A stretch of 64,000 bases of DNA, taken from assembly GCA_029168955.1 (NCBI GenBank), contig JAPDOI010000063.1, forward strand, positions 620,001 through 684,000, in the 5' to 3' direction. Below the pieces are notes generated by a model. It saw nothing but the letters and a program-made list of their open reading frames with translations, was not told the DNA's origin and searched no databases. Positions 1-11,324 of the stretch are shown in pieces. The position numbers were made by a program, and so were the translations under genes. This DNA comes from Aplectana chamaeleonis. Lineage: Eukaryota > Nematoda > Chromadorea > Rhabditida > Cosmocercidae. Position 1 is the stretch's first letter; each line of letters opens with the position of its first letter.

Positions 1-18
1 GCGCTGTACAAGTGTGGT

Positions 19-3000
19 CTACTTCGAAATGACGCACAAATCACAACATTGGAAAACGAGTGTGCTGTGTGCCTTTACAAAACTTGTCACGAGACTACCC
101 ACCTCTTCGAGGCTTCCCACACTCATTAGCATGTTCATCAAACTGCCAAGGTCCTCGTGATTTTTCATCGCGTCCAGCTCCTTCTTAGTTGCAAGTCTCT
201 GTTCGCGTTCGCGTTTAGCCTCCCGGAGAGCTTCTTCTTTCTGTGAAAAAATACGGTTCCATCAGAAATGACATCAAGACCCGCTTTCAGTATGCTCAGG
301 TCATATGCGCGCCTTTGACGAGAATAGGCGCGTCCTGGACTGTGTAAATGTGAATGGGGCCGTCAACTAACCGATTCCTGCAGCGCAATGTTCCTTCGTG
401 CAAGCTTGTCGTATTTATCCGCGAGTCGCTGCTCTCGTTGTTTTGCTTCTTCCAGTTCAATCTGTTAATGGAACTTGGATTGCATCTCTAAATTTTCACA
501 ATGGATAATAAAATCACATCGAGCCGTCGCCTCTCTCGTTGAAGCGCGAATAGAGCTTCTGAATCAGACTTTCGATCGGCTGCCAATCGCACCACTTCAC
601 ACTGACGACGAGCTAGCTCCTGATAAATGAGTTACCATATAATGTCGGTTGACTACACATACACCTACCTACAGCCCACATCAAAAGTATAAGGAAGTTT
701 TGAATTTTGAGGTTTCGCAACAATTACATCATTGCGGTCCAGAATGGATGCCGAACTCGTGTTCCGTATCTCAACTAGCCCCACTAGGCAGAAAACTAGA
801 CAGCCCATCTAAAGATGAAACTTTCAAAATTTTTTGAAGAAAAAGTGCCATATTACACCGTGTGAGAAGTATAAGAACACAAAGTAGAAAGCTGATTTAT
901 TTGAAAATAACAGTAGCACTCATTGACGAAATCAACGTGGAATGATTGTGCTATCCCTGAGCCTCAATTTCGTTCACAATAAACACAATACACATCAAAA
1001 GGCTGCAAAACGTTCACATAAGTTTCAAAATCTTTAAAATTCCAAAATAGAGTCTCCAAAAGTTCGAAACTTCCTTCCGGTTATCTTTAGGCTCGTAGAG
1101 CCTTCTTCGGACCTTTTTCTTCTGCCGAAAAAATGAGCCGGAAACTACGGACAATCAAGGTTTCCAGTCCATTTTTGGGCACAAGAAGAAGGTCTGAGGA
1201 AGGGTCTACGAGCCGAAAGCTAACCGGAAGGAAGTTTCGAACTTTTGGAGACTTTATTTTAGAGTTTTTAAAGATTTTGAAACTTTAATGAACATTTTGC
1301 AGCCTCTTGATGTCTATTATGTTTATTGTGATTGAAATGAATGTGGGTTTGTCAAGGACTGTTGAACTGTCGACGCCAAACCTGCAGTCAGGCTCTTAAT
1401 AGAGAAACAAAGGGAGAAGAGCCGTAACATCCATACCGCGTTTCTCGACTACGGAAAAGCCTTCGACAGCGTCCCTCAGAATCTTATACACATATCGTTG
1501 AAGTCACATGAAGTGCCGGAAGAGTACATGCGCTGGATAAGGTTGCTGTACGCAAATACGAGCAGTGTTGTCAGGTGCTCAGCGGGAATTAGAGACCCCT
1601 TTCCCATTCATGTCGGGGTCCACCAAGGATCAGCCTTGTCGTCGCTGCTGCCCATCCTATGCACAGATACAATTACTCAAGACCTGCAGGAACCACATCC
1701 ATGGGCTATAGTGTACGCTGACGACGTAATGCTAGCTGCTGAGTCGCGAGAGGAGCTGCAAGTTCAAGTACAACTATGGAATGATCGCCTGCAGCATTAT
1801 GTCCTACACGTCTTAATGCCGCCAAAACCGAGAACATGGAGTGTGGATCTGTTGAGCAAGCTCTGCATGTGATGGAGATGCGGATGCTCACGTGATCAAT
1901 GGGAGTTGTCTGGAAAGACAGGTTAACTAATGACCTGGTGCGCTCCACCTTTGGAGTGGCCCCCATTACTGCGAAGATGAAAGAGTATCGCCTCAGGTGG
2001 TATAGCAATGTTCAAAGGGGTGAAGAAGACTCAGTAGCTAAAACCGCACTCAAGGTGGGAGTTGCAGGGACCAGACCTCGTGGAAGACCGAAAACCCGAT
2101 GAGTTCATCGAGTGAAAACGGACAAGGTTGAAGCGCAACTCACTATGAGGGACACCGCTGCCAGTATCTAATGGCGAGCAAAGTGTAAACAAGCGGACCT
2201 CGCGAATCCGTGGGACAGACGTTAGGAAGAAGAAAAATAGCACTCATTGATGAAATCACACTGATGGGCATTTTCTGAGCCCCCCTAGATACGAAGTCAC
2301 GTGGAAGATGCGAGCTGGAATCGACGCGGCCCTGGTCTGCAGCATATTCTTCTTGGTGTCAACAATCTGCAGCTACAGTGGTCTGGGACGGTCGTCGTGC
2401 TTCTTACCAACACGCTGAATTTCTTGATTAGAATCTCAAGAGTGTTCAAGTAATTCGTATTAGAACAGCACCTTGGTGAGTACATAATTGTGATCACTCT
2501 GCTGCTGAGCGCTGCAAAGGCTTCTGGCTTTATATTGTTAAGATATGCATCCCTGATGTCCGCGCTGGTCGGGTACCGTGAGAGCCTGAACTTTGAAAGC
2601 CAACTCGTTGGTTTACAGATACGAAGCAGTTAGAGACAAACCTCGAATCGAAGAAACGATCAGCTCCAATAACTGACAAAAGGCTACCAATCTTCCGCTT
2701 GCTTTAAAAATGCGGATGTTGCCCATAGCACTTCTTGGTACAAGTCAGTTAAATAAACAAGCTCGAACGGAATTCAGCAGAACTGAATAGATCTACAAAA
2801 TTGGGTTTTAGGAGCAAACGGAAGACAGGAAGCTTTTTGTCACTAATTGGAGATGATGGCTTCCTCGCTTTAGGGTCCGTCACTGTCGTGACTTCCGTCC
2901 GACTTAGTCATCTGAAGGCCGCCGCCTGGCCTTCCGTCACTGGTCTCGCTACGATCGCTACCAAAGGAATTGTCATCGGGTGGTGGCCATCGTATATCAA

Positions 3001-4852
3001 CACCCGCAAGGAGGCGGGAGAAACGGGGGAGGAGCGAGGTTCCTGATTGGACGCAATGCGGGCTAGCCCCGTGTTGCGTCACATCAGAAACCTCGCTCCT
3101 CCCCCGTTTCTCCCGCCTCCTCAGGGGTGTTAATACACGATGGCCACCACCCATTGTCATCATGCAGGGACGCAGAATCCGCGCGACCCCCGCTGCCTGG
3201 CAAGTCAGACCGCCAGTGCCAGTGCCTAGTCAGTGTCATCGATTGCCGTCATCGTGTGAGCTGCTTTTCGTGCGTTCGCGTCACATGCCTGTGACGTCCT
3301 GCTTCCTTCGATCGTCGTCAGTCCTGCGAGCCGTCCTGCCGATCCCGCGTACGGAGGAGGGCCTACCGTGCGGTGGCGTCGTGCCCGCACCTCTTCTGCT
3401 CCTGTCATCGCCTGATGGTTGAGCAGGGGCTTGGTCGACTTCCAGCCCTCACTGCCCGTGCATCTGGTTCCTCCCATGCCTGAGAGTTCTCTCCCGTTCT
3501 CAGCCGGGCAAGGTCCGTCTCTGACACGTAGGAGAAATTGTATTTTAACTTGTGTATATTTTATTGCCGCGTTCAGTAGTTTAGTATTTTAAAGGGTAAA
3601 CGCATATTTTATACTTGTGTCCTGTTATGTAGCAATATCATACCGTACAGACGGTGTATACTTGGTTCGGTGACATATGTTATGTTTTGTGTGTACCGCG
3701 CAATGGCAGTTGTAGTTGGATCAGACCTATCCTGGAGTCGGCCCTGGTTTGTGGGCAAGAGCGTGGTAACAGCGTAGTTTGCGACCGGAGGCTGTAGGGC
3801 CTAACACACATGTAGTATTCCATATACTCGGTTTCCGCGTGGCAGGCATAAGCACAGGGGCACGCCGTAAGTCCTCTGGTTCATTCGTGTCGGACTAGCG
3901 GCTGACCCCCTCCGTGACAACCGATATTGCAAGGACGGAAACGCAGACTCGGAGTGGAGGACGGCAACCGTCGCGACAGCCACTAACTGTTTTGTTCCTA
4001 TAACCCAACCAGGTGGCCTTCAGCGCACTCACGTCACTTCCGGCCGCCGATAAGCACGGATATCAAGGCTGCATACTGTAACAATTTAGGGCCAGACTCC
4101 ACTGCAGCACCTCGGCCGCGGAATTGTTCAGTCACCATCAGATCACAGTTTTACATTCACCGATGGGCTGTTGTAACATGTATTTAATAGAACACCTCTG
4201 AGAGATTGTAATCATTGAATTGCGACGGTCGGGAAGAGCTCTGACGACCGTCCTGGGCGATTGTACCTGCATATTGCTGGCATCGAAAAGAATATGTTGC
4301 AGAACAGGACCGCGTCGATTCCAGATCGCACATCCCAAGTGGCTTTGCATCAAGAACGCGGATTTCGATTCATTAATGAGTGATATTGTTACTTTGGAAT
4401 GAACTAGCTTTTTACCACATGCTCCTATACTGTTGACACAGTATAATACCGCAAATCATGAAAATTTGATATTTGGATGAAACTTTCTAGTTTTCTACCT
4501 AGAGGGGTTATTTGACAACTTTTTCCTATAAATTTGACGCGCGCTGAAGACCCCTGGCTATAATATCGCATGCTATGTACAGTCGTCATGGATCCTAGTA
4601 ATACTTTGCACTCCCTATTGAAGTTTGTCGCACACTCCGTGCACCTATGTTATAGCACATGGCACCGAACTTGTGCCAATCTTTAATAGGGAGCGCAAAG
4701 TATCACTAGGATCCTTGGCCTACTGTAAATGTGCTCACCTGTTCTGTGTTCCTTAGATTGGTTTCCAGCACGCTGACTGTATCCCTTAAGCGCATTTCAA
4801 CGAGAAAGCTTTCTTCGTCCACGATATCACTTCGATGCGTTGGCAACTGTCT
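19..4852 (-). CDS. Coiled-coil protein, C-terminal exons (5' end not found)
   Basis: Four exons join in frame on the minus strand: 4739-4852, 518-619, 372-461 and 19-240, with the stop at 19-21. All junctions are phase 0 with GT donors and AG acceptors. The 175 encoded residues are almost entirely charged heptad-like coiled coil rich in Glu, Arg, Lys and Leu, for example RERRRLD, then IELEEAKQREQRLADKY, then KEEALREAKREREQRL. The first visible exon contains VEMRLRDTVSVLETNLR, which resembles the 'MRLREAE' coiled coil after the TBC domain of EVI5-type Rab GTPase-activating proteins. That match is from memory of the family and is weak, and no TBC domain is visible. The 4.1-kb intron between the first two exons holds an RTE fragment and several foldback repeats. 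The gene must continue upstream of 4852, but I could not place further exons. The open frames and splice phases make a real gene likely; its identity is uncertain. Confidence 0.55.
975..1330. repeat. Foldback (palindromic) MITE, about 356 bp
   Basis: The two halves are near-perfect reverse complements. The left end CACAATAAACACAATACACA pairs with a right end reading TGTTTATTGTG, and both arms carry GTCTCCAAAAGTTCGAAAC. The arms are about 165 bp with a short loop near 1145. No coding capacity. It lies in an intron of the coiled-coil gene. Confidence 0.8.
1385..2235 (+). pseudogene. RTE-type non-LTR retrotransposon reverse transcriptase fragment
   Basis: The conceptual translation shows reverse transcriptase blocks typical of the RTE clade: FLDYGKAFDSVP (block A), GVHQGSALSS (block B) and VYADDVMLAAESREEL (the YADD catalytic block). 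Further on come the C-terminal RTE signatures FGVAPITAKMKE, RLRW, EEDSVAKTAL and RPRGRPK. The 5' part with the endonuclease is missing. Between about 1800 and 1905 the segment that normally links the catalytic block to the C-terminal region is deleted, and the frame shifts. An in-frame stop falls near 2103. A dead, 5'-truncated, internally deleted copy. The 3' end (GAAGAAGAAAAATAGCACTCATTGATGAAATC) is split here only for reading and resembles sequence at 913-940. Confidence 0.85.
2290..2420. repeat. Inverted repeat arm, pairs with 4215-4345
   Basis: About 130 bp, related in reverse orientation to 4215-4345. Shared landmarks are GGAATCGACGCGG, GCAGCATATTCTT and GGGACGGTCGTC. The two arms enclose 1.8 kb with no recognised gene. 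They could be the ends of one non-autonomous element or two independent copies of an interspersed repeat. Confidence 0.6.
2977..3153. repeat. GC-rich hairpin MITE
   Basis: Left arm GGGTGGTGGCCATCGTATAT pairs with right arm ending TACACGATGGCCACCACCC. The inner arms carry GGCGGGAGAAACGGGGGAGG and its reverse complement, with a loop around 3050-3070. Half of a related element lies at 44403-44490, and a diverged one at 54025-54165. Confidence 0.8.
3160..4130. other. No gene recognised
   Basis: Moderately GC-rich sequence with short open frames on both strands, but no domain, no coherent exon chain and no RNA gene that I can recognise. It lies between the inverted repeats at 2290 and 4215, inside the large intron of the coiled-coil gene. 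Confidence 0.4.
4215..4345. repeat. Inverted repeat arm, pairs with 2290-2420
   Basis: Reverse-complement relative of 2290-2420, with roughly 75-80% similarity by eye. It carries GACGACCGTCC, AAGAATATGTTGCAGA and ACCGCGTCGATTCC. Confidence 0.6.
4590..4714. repeat. Foldback MITE with GGATCCTAGT ends
   Basis: Left end GGATCCTAGTAATACTTTGC pairs with right end GCAAAGTATCACTAGGATCC, and an inner palindrome surrounds GGTGCACCTATG. The same family occurs at 59799-59935 and in part at 22380-22670. It sits just downstream of the 4739-4852 exon, so it lies in the intron. Confidence 0.8.
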
Positions 4853-5387
4853 CTAGAAGACATGTGATTGTATAGAGCACTCATAATACGAAACGGCGGG
4901 AATTTATTTATTTCGGTTTCTGTCTTGCTTTCCATTTTCGTAGCAGATTCTTATGGGTTCAAGTGTTCCAACTTTATTGTTGTGGCCCCTTTGCCTAGTA
5001 AATTTTGGGTCTTTGGACTTACCCGCGGTAGGTCGGGTGGGTTTGGCATACATTATCCGAAGGTTTCCAGAAATAGATACTCTCTAGTGCACAATTTTGT
5101 TCTTCATTGTTCCGCTAGATGATTTAAACACCTCCCACTAGAGATATTCGCAGTTCATTCTAGCGAGCTTTTCAAGAATAAAATTGAACAGTTCGATATC
5201 TCTACACTGGAATGTAGCACGTAAAATCGTCTTAATGGCAGAGTCCACGATAAAGTCTCGTTCTCGAAGTTCCAGTTTGAAACACTAAGTTGGCAGATGC
5301 TGGAGAGGATAGGGTCGTAGAAAGCAGCGAAAACGGGTTAGAAATCGATAAAAACGGCTTTGAAAGTTATCCCAGTACGCCTGCCTA

Positions 5388-5933
5388 TAGGGGTCTGCAG
5401 GGCCGAACCAACCGGCGACTGGTCGCCGAGCGTCAGCCTTGACGAAAATGTTTAGGAGTCTGCAGAGTTGAAGTCGCGGCGTTGCAGCGACGAACAGAGC
5501 TGGGTGATGCAATATCGATTACATTCGGCGACGAGGGCGACTGACGTGGCGTGAAGGGCGACGAAGGGCACCGCAGAGTGCATTAACGAGGCGACGGCCC
5601 TGCGTCACTGCCAGCGACCGGCACCCGACGCGGCGACGATAATGTTCGGAAACAATTTTGTCGCCGCGTCAAGGCTGACGTTCGGCGACCAGTCTCCTGT
5701 CGGTGCAACTCTGCAGACCTGTTTTGCGAACATTTTCGTCGCAGCGTCGGTTGCCGCTTGCTGGCAGTAACGCAGGGCCGTCGCGGCGTCAAAACACTCT
5801 GCACGCCCCCTGGTCGCCATTGACGCCGCGTCGGTCGCCCTCTACGCCGAATGTAATCGATACTGCATCACCCAGCTCTGTTCGTCGCTGCGATTCACGC
5901 CGCGACTTCAACTCTGCGGACCCCTTATCCTAG
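5388..5933. repeat. Composite GGGGTCTGCAG-type palindromic MITE
   Basis: The left end is GGGGTCTGCAG and the right end is CTGCGGACCCCTTA. Inside, motifs such as GGCGACCAG, GCCGAGCGTCAGCC and CGTCGCTGC recur in both orientations. An internal pair, GTCTGCAGAGTTG near 5457 and CAACTCTGCAGAC near 5703, suggests two elements joined or nested. A single copy of the family occupies 61117-61400. All reading frames through it are repeat-derived. Confidence 0.75.
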
Positions 5934-6539
5934 TCGGCACCCCATTCGGACGAGCTTGAGGCGCTGCACACGTTTCAATGGGAATTGCCAAGCAACTCTG
6001 CCGCTTCCGGCCTGGTCGATTCGCGCACATTTCGCGATTAGCGCGCGCTCGCGGAAATCAGCAAGTCCCATAATTCTCGACCATGCCCTCAACGTTAGAA
6101 GCCGTTATTTTAGCTTATTCTGGACGGTTTTCTTAGTTGTTCCTTCACTATTACTTACCTCTCGAGTGCGATATTCATCGTGAACAGTGCCTTCAAGAAA
6201 GGATTCTTACAGAACTCTCAACCTTGGATCATCCTATGGTTGTTTCGCTTTTTCTATGACAATGGTACCGGTACTTAATATTTTGATAAATGAGCAAATA
6301 ATGAATAAGCAGCTGCTACCAGTGAATCTCTCGCAATGAATATATTGTCAGGCCTTTTAATGTTCTCAGTGTTGTACTGTATTCGAATGGTGTTTGCCGC
6401 GCAGTGGAGTTCTGACAGGTGCTTCCTGCTGGTATTGAATATTGGCGTAATTGTGTTATCGTGTTCTTCTTTGCTCCAAATTCTGGAGCTAGAATATTTC
6501 TTTGCACGGCACATGATTTGCCATTAACCGGTCCTATGA

Positions 6540-6735
6540 GGTCATTGCATGGGGTCGATGGCCGTGCTTTCCGCTAAAGCTTTAAATTCAGGGTGCTCTT
6601 ATTCGTACGAAAGTTTTCTTTGCCTACAATTTTGTTTGCCTGCATGTCCAGGCTGTCTTGTTTAAACCTATCTCACATACATTTTGTATGTTTCTTTGTC
6701 GCCAGATAAAGCTATTGAATTGAATTGAATTGAGT
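6540..6735 (+). repeat. Possible LINE/SINE 3' tail ending in a GAATT microsatellite
   Basis: The segment ends in AGCTATTGAATTGAATTGAA, a short tandem microsatellite of the kind that terminates many non-LTR elements. No coding domain is left upstream. The identification rests on the tail alone. Confidence 0.35.
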
Positions 6736-7127
6736 ATAGCCAGTTAACCCATGTTCCGAAGTTCCGGCGTTATATCAATGAGCCATAGCTGGCTGGCACG
6801 GCTGAGAAAAGCTTTATTCCACGCATTCAGACATGAATTTTCTGATTATCATTCGATATTTAGTAGACCCCTTTTGTATAATACGTGCCAAGAGTGAGAT
6901 CTCTTGGTAGTCTCAACCGCGTGGCAGTCTTCGGTGAGCTTGGAAACGTGTGCGTAAGTCCTCTGATATTACCCTAACAAGGGAAGTATAAGAAGCGTAG
7001 GTCTGAACGGTAGAAATCTAATGTCATGCGGGAATGTTCACGCATTACATTTTAAAATAGTGTTGGGTACCCGCCGCGAAAGGTAGGTCTGAAAGAGTTA
7101 TAAGCTCCGAAAGTTTGCCGACCATCG

Positions 7128-10100
7128 CTGCCGAGATGTCGTACGTTCACGCCGTGGCAGTGTGGAGGAAAGAAGATCACCTCTATGCAAACCGACATCA
7201 CCCCCTCCACGAAGAGGGTTTTTGTCATGGGAGAGGTGCTGGCCGGCCGCGTCTCTCCTTCGGATACTCCTGCTAAGGGCCGGCGTGGAAAGGAATCCTG
7301 GACCCGCTCAGAAGAAGAAGTACCCATGTGCCACATGCAACAGAAATGTCAATTGGAATGGGACCAGCGTCCAATGCTTTGGATGCCTAAGGTGGGTGAA
7401 CTTCTCTTGTTCGGGTCTCAGTTCTGTGAAGCATCATAACTCTTCTTTTCGCTGTGTTATATGCTCTTCACCTTCCATCTCAGATTCCTCTTCCTCATAT
7501 CGCCCCCTTTCCATTGTACATATGAATCTCAACGGCCTTCGTGCCAAACTTTCTGAGCTCTCTCTCTTCGCACGTACTTACCATCCAGACGTGATCATGG
7601 TTCAAGAAACCAAGCTCTCTCCATCCCTTACCCGTCCTCATCCTAACATCCCGGGCTATACCGCCTTCCATGCACCAAGGTCAGCTCTTGGCGGAGGAGT
7701 TTCAACCTTTGTTTTATCTTCTCTACCCTCCCACGTCATACCCAACACCCCCACGGATGGTACTCTCGAGTACCTTCCAATCCATCTCCCTCTTAAAACA
7801 CCCCTTTCTCTTTTCAACATATATATTCCTCCCACTACCTCATGCCCCCCATCTTACGATCCTATTCCTCTACTTAAGCAGCTTCACGACTGCTCCATCT
7901 CATCTTCGGTTGTCTTCGGGGGGGATTTTAACGCTGACACTTTTTGCTCGTGTCTTGACTCTGATGCTGGAGGAAATGACATCGAAGAATGGCCAGGGGA
8001 GTGTGACCTGGTCATCCTAAACGATGATCAGCCCACTCGCCTCCCTTCCAACGGCCGATCTTCCAGCCCAGACATATCTCTTGTCTCGTCCAACCTCTCT
8101 AACTCTTGCTCATGGCCCACCTCAACCACTTTTCCAAGCGACCATGTCCCCGTCTTTATCCATATCGATCTCTCCAACTCTCTCGCTCCTTATTCTGGTG
8201 TTCGTCAACGTTCTTATCTTAATTTAGGCCGAGCAGACTGGAGCCTGTTCAGTGAAGTTGCGCTTCGCCTGTCGGCAAATTACCCTTGGTATGGCGACGT
8301 GCACCAGAAAGAGTGTCATTTATCTGACGCGATCCGCAGAGCCATGAAAGCGGCTATTCCTGTCGGCCGCGTCAAGACTTTTTATCCAAATAACACTAGG
8401 GAGATCCTCGATAAGATCAGGGCAAGAGATGCCAGGAGAGCGGTCAACCATCTGGACCCCGTCGTTGCTGAACTTGACGATGAGATCAGAAAGGATTTAG
8501 ACAGGCACAAGAAAGAAGAGTGGGAAAAGTTCACCGGGCAGTTGGATTTCAAGACGGATAGTGCAGCCACTTGGAAGGTATTACGAAAGCTTTCGGGTAA
8601 GAGCTCGCCCGCTACCGTCTCCACAATCGAATTCAACAACGGTGTATTCAAATCAGGAAAAGGAGCCGCATATGCGCCCGGTAGAAGTTTTTGCATCACT
8701 AGTGCAAAGCGTGGTCCGCAGAACAGAGTGACTCTACGAGAGCTGTGCCTCCTCCCGCTTATGAGCACGGCCGAAGCGTTCACTTCGACGCAAGTTGAGA
8801 AGGTTATAAAGGATATGCGGAATTCAAAAGCGGTCGGTCCAGACGGGATATGTCCTGCTGTCTTGAAGAAGATACCGAATGAAATCCTTCCGCTTCTCAC
8901 TGATTTGGTCAATACCTCGTTCAGATCGTGCACCATCCCACAGAACTGGAAGACAGCTAACGTTGTGCCGCTGCCCAAGCCGGGGAAACCTCAGGCTTCA
9001 GCAAAGGGATACAGACCCATTAGCTTGCTGTCCACGTTTTCAAAGGTAGCCGAAAAACTGATCGTAAAGGATCTTACAGAGCACAATGAGAACCAGGTGT
9101 TTCAGCACGGATTCAGAAAGCTGCATTCCACCACGACAGTTCTATTGGGAATTACAAGTTTTGCCATCGATGGGTTCAATGCCCAGAAGCCACAGAGAAC
9201 TGTGGCTGTTGCCTTAGATCTTACCAAGGCATTCGACACAGTAAACCATGGAGTTCTGTCAAGCAACTTACAGAAGTCATCATTACCGCCGTGGCAGAAA
9301 CGCTGGACATCTGCATTCATAAAGGGCAGACGAGCCAGAGTTATGTTCCAGAACCATGTCTCCAATAGTATTCCTATTGCAGCTGGAGTTCCGCAGGGCG
9401 GCGTTTTATCGCCTGCCCTCTTCAGTCTGTACCTCGAAGACATGCCCGCCCCTCCCCAGGATATCAAGGTGGTCGCCTATGCCGATGATATGACAATAAT
9501 GTGTCGGGATCGAGATATAAATGTGGCCGCCTCCAAGATCAATGAGTACCTGGTCACACTGAAAAGCTTTTTCGACCGCAAAATGCTAAAGATCTCGACA
9601 TCCAAATCGTCGGTATCCGTACTCACAACGGATCCATCAGAGCACAGCGCCCAGCCGCATGTCGAGTGGGACGGAGATCGATTACCTGCTGCTCGCTTTC
9701 CCAAACTGCTCGATCTGGTGCTCGATCCATCACTCAAGTTTCACAAGAATACCGAGCAGAAGCAGGCCGTCGTCAAAGCGAAGCTTAATGTGCTCAGAGC
9801 CTTGGGCGGTACATCATGGGGCAGTAGCAAGGAAACTATTATCAGGACCTACAAGGCCATACTTCAGCCCGCTCTGGAGTACGCTGCACCGGTGTGGCAG
9901 CACTTGGTATCAGAAGCCTCCTGGACCAAAATGCAGCGTGTACAGAATGCCGCACTTCGTACAGCTACCGGATGTGCAAGAAGTTCCCCAGTCGAGCACT
10001 TGCATGCGGAGACACGATTGTTGCCAGTAAAGGAGCACTGTCAGCTCCAGGCCCAACAATTTTTCATCAATATCATAAAGCAACCCAACCACCACTCATG

Positions 10101-10583
10101 GAAGTGCTGAACCCCGTCAAGGAGAGAGACATCAGAAAGCCATTCGCCGATGCTCCAAGCAAACTCAATCTGCAAAGATGGCACGATTCACAGCAAGATC
10201 GACTCCGTCTATTGCGCGAGGAGCACACACAATTCGTACGGTGTCATCTGGAAAGGGCTGCAGTAAATCCCATCCTGGGAGTGGCGTCGCCCCGTGTCTG
10301 CACATCCGAGTCTCAACTCGGAAGGAGGGCCAGATGCACCCTGGCATCGCTGCGCTGTGGTCACTCTACTATGCTTATGGCTTACGTCAGCAAGATTGAC
10401 AGCAGCAAATCGGACGTTTGTCCAGACTGTGGATGCCAAGGCCACGATACGGCACATCTGTTTAATTGTCCGCAGAGACCAACCACGCTGACCACAATGG
10501 ACCTATGGACGAATCCATTACTGGTCGCCCAGTTCCTCAACCTATGACAAAACTCTCGACGTGGCTGCAAAGAAGAAGAAGAA
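7128..10583 (+). mobile_element. Non-LTR retrotransposon (LINE), PHD + APE endonuclease + RT
   Basis: 3456 bp. The element is bounded by an 11-bp target-site duplication, GCCGACCATCG, at 7117-7127 and 10584-10594. It ends in a short (AAG)n tail at about 10570-10583. The first ATG of the long frame is only 34 bp from the 5' end, so the copy looks nearly full length. A 5'-truncated relative with the same tail lies at 55940-56305. The clade is not certain: the APE-type endonuclease, PHD-like finger and C-terminal CCHC motif fit Jockey/CR1/I-group elements rather than RTE. Confidence 0.92.
7162..10547 (+). CDS. LINE polyprotein with 2A-like N-terminus, frameshifted near 10095
   Basis: The protein starts with about 30 residues and then SLLRILLLRAGVERNPGP (residues 31-48), a match to the 2A ribosome-skipping consensus except that Gly stands where Asp is usual. 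A Cys-rich PHD-like finger follows (about 56-100: CATC, CFGC, CSG, CVIC). The APE endonuclease spans about 115-345, with HMNLNGL, VQETKLS, GGDFNAD and the SDHVP catalytic block. Reverse transcriptase follows: KAVGPDGICP, YRPISLLST, ALDLTKAFDTVNH, GVPQGGVLSP and AYADDMTIM (YADD at about 773-776). The frame stops at 10110. The expected C-terminal region (SQLGRRAR, RCGHSTML, then CPDCGCQGHDTAHLFNC) continues in the next frame to 10547. The overlap near 10085-10100 suggests a one-base indel. Apart from that break and an unusual stretch near residues 505-525, the enzyme looks intact. Confidence 0.9.
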
Positions 10584-11324
10584 GCCGACCATCGACCTCC
10601 TCCTAGTCTATGAATTGTTGAGCAATGGAGTCAACAGCATCGACGGCGCAAAGGGAGGAAGGGGCAGTGGTGGGCATGTGACCAGGGTTCGAATCTCCCC
10701 CAGAGCTGTTTTTTTGCAAATTCACGGAACTTTCATATTTTGATCAAAAATTATATCACAAATGTCATCTTATCCTTTTGCTGCGCGATATAGCCATATC
10801 GACAGTGAAATAGACTCGGGTACAAGGGATTCAAGGTTTTGTATCCCATCAAAGCTTTCCCATTGTTTTGGAGGGAAAGGTGCGCTTGGTGCAGTCGGCT
10901 TCTGCGACCACCCGTAGTCTGACCGTCATGCCCCACATTTTTCCATCAGGCAAGGTCGGAGAAATGCTCTTTGTCCAATTACCATAGCCGGGTGGTCGCT
11001 TCCCATTTAAGGGTGTATTCAAGACAAAGAAACTTTACGTCGTCAGCGGAACATTCCATATCATGACGACGTTAACAACACTTGCAATTTTTGAGAATGT
11101 GTTCATCCAGCAAATTCCGGAGAATAGTGTTCTCTTTCTCGACTCAAGGAGTGATTTTTCCAATCAAAGCGCGACACAGGCTCTTGTGCCGGCGGGGAAA
11201 AACTTGCAGATTTTGACGGAACCGCCTGGCGTAACAAGCTTGGTTCGGTTGTGGGTTTTTCACCTGTTCGAAAGCACTGCTCAAGCGATTGCACTCTAAT
11301 ATTTCTCTTCAAAATTTTGAATTT

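Noticed and set aside
5112..5292. Minus-strand frame (KLELRERDFIVDSAIKTILR) that looks exon-like upstream of the coiled-coil exons
   Set aside because: Its 3' boundary gives phase 2 at the only fair donor, which does not join the 4739-4852 exon. It is left unassigned.
8382..8978. 198-codon minus-strand frame
   Set aside because: Shadow of the LINE polyprotein.
10684..10700. tRNA gene suggested by GGGTTCGAATCTCCC
   Set aside because: The B-box/T-loop sequence is good, but no acceptor stem, D arm or anticodon stem can be built around it. It is treated as a SINE-like part of the foldback arm.
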